Source: Bacteroidetes bacterium UBA4009 (GTDB taxonomy: Bacteria > Bacteroidota > Bacteroidia > NS11-12g > UBA9320). From it: DNA of 12,940 nucleotides. Below the pieces are notes generated by a model. It did no database searches, was not told where the DNA came from, and was given only the letters and a program-made list of their open reading frames with translations. Of the stretch, positions 11,707 to 12,940 are shown piece after piece; position 1 is the first letter of the stretch; each line of letters starts with the position of its first letter. The stretch covers positions 1-12,940 of the forward strand of contig DGBH01000176.1 in the NCBI GenBank assembly GCA_002384205.1, given 5' to 3'. The position numbers and the translations under genes were made by a program.

Positions 11707-12730
11707 TAAAGTTATCCTTTGTGAATTTATATAGTGCTGCTAATCTATCGTCATAAATTTTAGAGTGCTCTTCTTGGAAGTATGGATTGTAGTTTTTAAT
11801 TTGAATGTTTTCATATCCATGCTGAATTCTTAGACCAAGTCTGTTGTTTACTTCTCCAAGACGGCGATGATTAGTAATACTGTTATCGAAGAATAACCAA
11901 TCATTATCGTTTTCATACCAATGATCCCAAGCATACTGCATAAGTTCTTTATTAATTTTTTCAAAAAGCTTGCCGCTTTCTTCTTTAGACATACCAACAA
12001 TACCATCGACAGTATTAATAGAATAATGCAAACCTTTGATTCCACCCGGACTTTGAATTACCATAGGCAGATAACTTTCTGGTTCAGGGTTCATATTCAA
12101 CCGCATCATTTCTTCTTGATCTTTAAGATCTTTAACATGTAGCATTCCTGGCTTATGTCTATGAATTACTATCATATCATTGAGTTCTGATCTAAATGAC
12201 TCTGATAAATTTTCGTAATAAGTAGCTGTTTCAAGAAATCCTGTCGAAGAACCTTCCATGTTTTGTACACCTAATAGAGCAACGCTTGGCGCAAAGACAT
12301 GGTTTCCCGCTTCATTAGAATGCCATTTCAATTCGCCATCTGGAAAAATGCCGGTGTGATCGCCGCGCTTATCACGCATATCAGTAACACGTTGTGTACC
12401 AGAAGGACCTTTAGTTTTAAATCTATTCTTTACAAGATCACAATGTGCAGGAGCAATTTTAGGATTGTCCTTTAGTGCCATTATAATGATTTCTTTTGCA
12501 GAGTATTCTGGATAATGTAAAGAAAGAAAGTACATACCACTGTAACGACTAGGACCCCACTTTTTTGTCCATTTAGAAATATCTTTATGTTTTACGTTAC
12601 AATTACGAATAATTGTAACCAAGTTTTTCATGTGGATTTTGCCAATTTCCATCCACAGATCATCAGTCATTTCATCGAAGTCTACATCATCAATATAGAC
12701 GGCGTAAGGGTGTTTAGAGCTCATTTTCAT
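11696..12730 (-). CDS. TauD/TfdA-like oxygenase with an altered iron motif
   Basis: About 344 residues with the layout of the TauD/TfdA 2-oxoglutarate/Fe(II) superfamily. Numbering from the ATG at 12730: the N-terminal substrate domain, then ELKWHSNEAGN (133-143) where the first metal motif lies, APSVALLGVQN and TGFLETATYYENLSES typical of the core, and DNSITNHRRL (282-291) with the distal histidine H288, followed by LGLRIQ with an arginine (R301) for 2-oxoglutarate. The proximal motif, normally H-x-D/E, reads H137-S-N139-E140, so the carboxylate is replaced by asparagine; E140 might compensate. The ATG at 12730 is preferred by codon; a TTG at 12736 sits closer to AGGA and is possible. It overlaps the preceding gene by 17 bases and the desaturase by 11. 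Confidence 0.78.
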   Translation of the reverse strand: MKMSSKHPYAVYIDDVDFDEMTDDLWMEIGKIHMKNLVTIIRNCNVKHKDISKWTKKWGPSRYSGMYFLSLHYPEYSAKEIIIMALKDNPKIAPAHCDLVKNRFKTKGPSGTQRVTDMRDKRGDHTGIFPDGELKWHSNEAGNHVFAPSVALLGVQNMEGSSTGFLETATYYENLSESFRSELNDMIVIHRHKPGMLHVKDLKDQEEMMRLNMNPEPESYLPMVIQSPGGIKGLHYSINTVDGIVGMSKEESGKLFEKINKELMQYAWDHWYENDNDWLFFDNSITNHRRLGEVNNRLGLRIQHGYENIQIKNYNPYFQEEHSKIYDDRLAALYKFTKDNFNED

Positions 12731-12940
12731 AGTCAAAATCTTTCCTGTTGTTGTATATTATATATTGCCAGCTTTGGTCATCTTCTGGTGTAGTGCTTAC
12801 TAAAACTTCGTCATTTGATACTTTCCATTCTATACCAGTATATATGCTCATTTGCTTTGCTATTTTTCTTGTTCTTCTACCTTTTGATTTCCAATCTTCT
12901 CTTCCAATAAAGAAATCGTTATATCCTAATTTTTTACATA
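12714..12940 (-). CDS. C-terminal fragment of an unidentified protein (cut by window edge)
   Basis: An open minus-strand frame enters from the right edge and runs to TAA at 12714, giving 74 residues of C-terminus. It contains GREDWKSKGRRTRKIAKQMS, a basic helix, then VSNDEVLVSTTPEDDQSWQY and ends NNRKDFDYENEL. No start lies within the window and no family is recognised. The last bases overlap the start of the TauD-like gene, so it is the upstream member of the same tightly coupled run. Frame continuity over 74 codons in AT-rich DNA, together with the overlap, supports a real gene. Confidence 0.7.
   Translation of the reverse strand, partial: CKKLGYNDFFIGREDWKSKGRRTRKIAKQMSIYTGIEWKVSNDEVLVSTTPEDDQSWQYIIYNNRKDFDYENEL

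Noticed and set aside
1..12940. tRNA genes, CRISPR array, insertion sequence, integrase or attachment site
   Set aside because: No cloverleaf, regularly spaced repeat array, transposase or recombinase motif was seen; repeats present are promoter-associated only.

Overview
The window reads as part of a large, strictly lytic, T4-type phage, probably a marine or aquatic relative of the T-even group. The evidence is a clear T4 gp42-type dCMP hydroxymethylase next to a dCMP deaminase, very dense packing with overlapping start and stop codons, many genes for small unrecognised proteins, near-perfect sigma70 promoters in front of these, and several cargo-like metabolic genes (ferredoxin, desaturase, 2-oxoglutarate oxygenases, sulfotransferase). 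The DNA is AT-rich. Almost everything is on the minus strand; only one gene is on the plus strand. I see no tRNA, rRNA, CRISPR array, insertion sequence or integrase. The host cannot be named; the ferredoxin and the promoters fit a proteobacterium.

Reading in the direction of transcription (right to left): (1) 12940-9215 is a tightly overlapping run: tail of an unknown gene, a TauD/TfdA-like oxygenase, a three-histidine-box fatty-acid desaturase, a short-chain dehydrogenase, an aspartyl/asparaginyl-hydroxylase-like 2-oxoglutarate oxygenase and an unknown 105-residue protein. (2) 9218-8382 is a lone plus-strand sulfotransferase-like gene, convergent with run 1 (stop codons overlap) and divergent from a QueC-like PP-loop ATPase (8372-7803) whose start is 9 bases away. 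(3) 7764-5380 holds small genes of unknown function arranged behind four TTGACA-17-TATAAT promoters. Three of the promoters share repeated cassette sequence, and two carry an AT-rich palindrome, like the mobile promoter/stem-loop (PeSL) cassettes described in T4-type phages. (4) 5365-1 continues without a visible terminator through small genes, a PD-(D/E)XK-like protein, a dATP/dGTP-diphosphohydrolase-family protein, a 38-residue protein, dCMP hydroxymethylase, a 63-residue protein, dCMP deaminase, a 7Fe ferredoxin, a GT-B-like glycosyltransferase, UDP-galactopyranose mutase and the start of another gene cut by the window edge.

The main reading of region 4 is a 5-hydroxymethylcytosine DNA-modification module. 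The diphosphohydrolase-like protein may remove a canonical dNTP, gp42 makes hydroxymethyl-dCMP, the deaminase draws dCMP to dUMP, and the glycosyltransferase coupled to UDP-galactopyranose mutase suggests that the base is decorated with a furanose sugar (galactofuranose or arabinofuranose) instead of glucose. The enzymes are seen; the sugar and its attachment to DNA are inferred. A second theme is oxygen- and electron-dependent chemistry: two 2-oxoglutarate/Fe(II) enzymes and a di-iron desaturase in region 1, and a ferredoxin in region 4 that could supply electrons to the desaturase.

Four coding regions too short, or lacking a start inside the window, were found by direct reading: the edge fragments 1-80 and 12714-12940, and the 38- and 42-residue proteins at 3986-4102 and 5237-5365.
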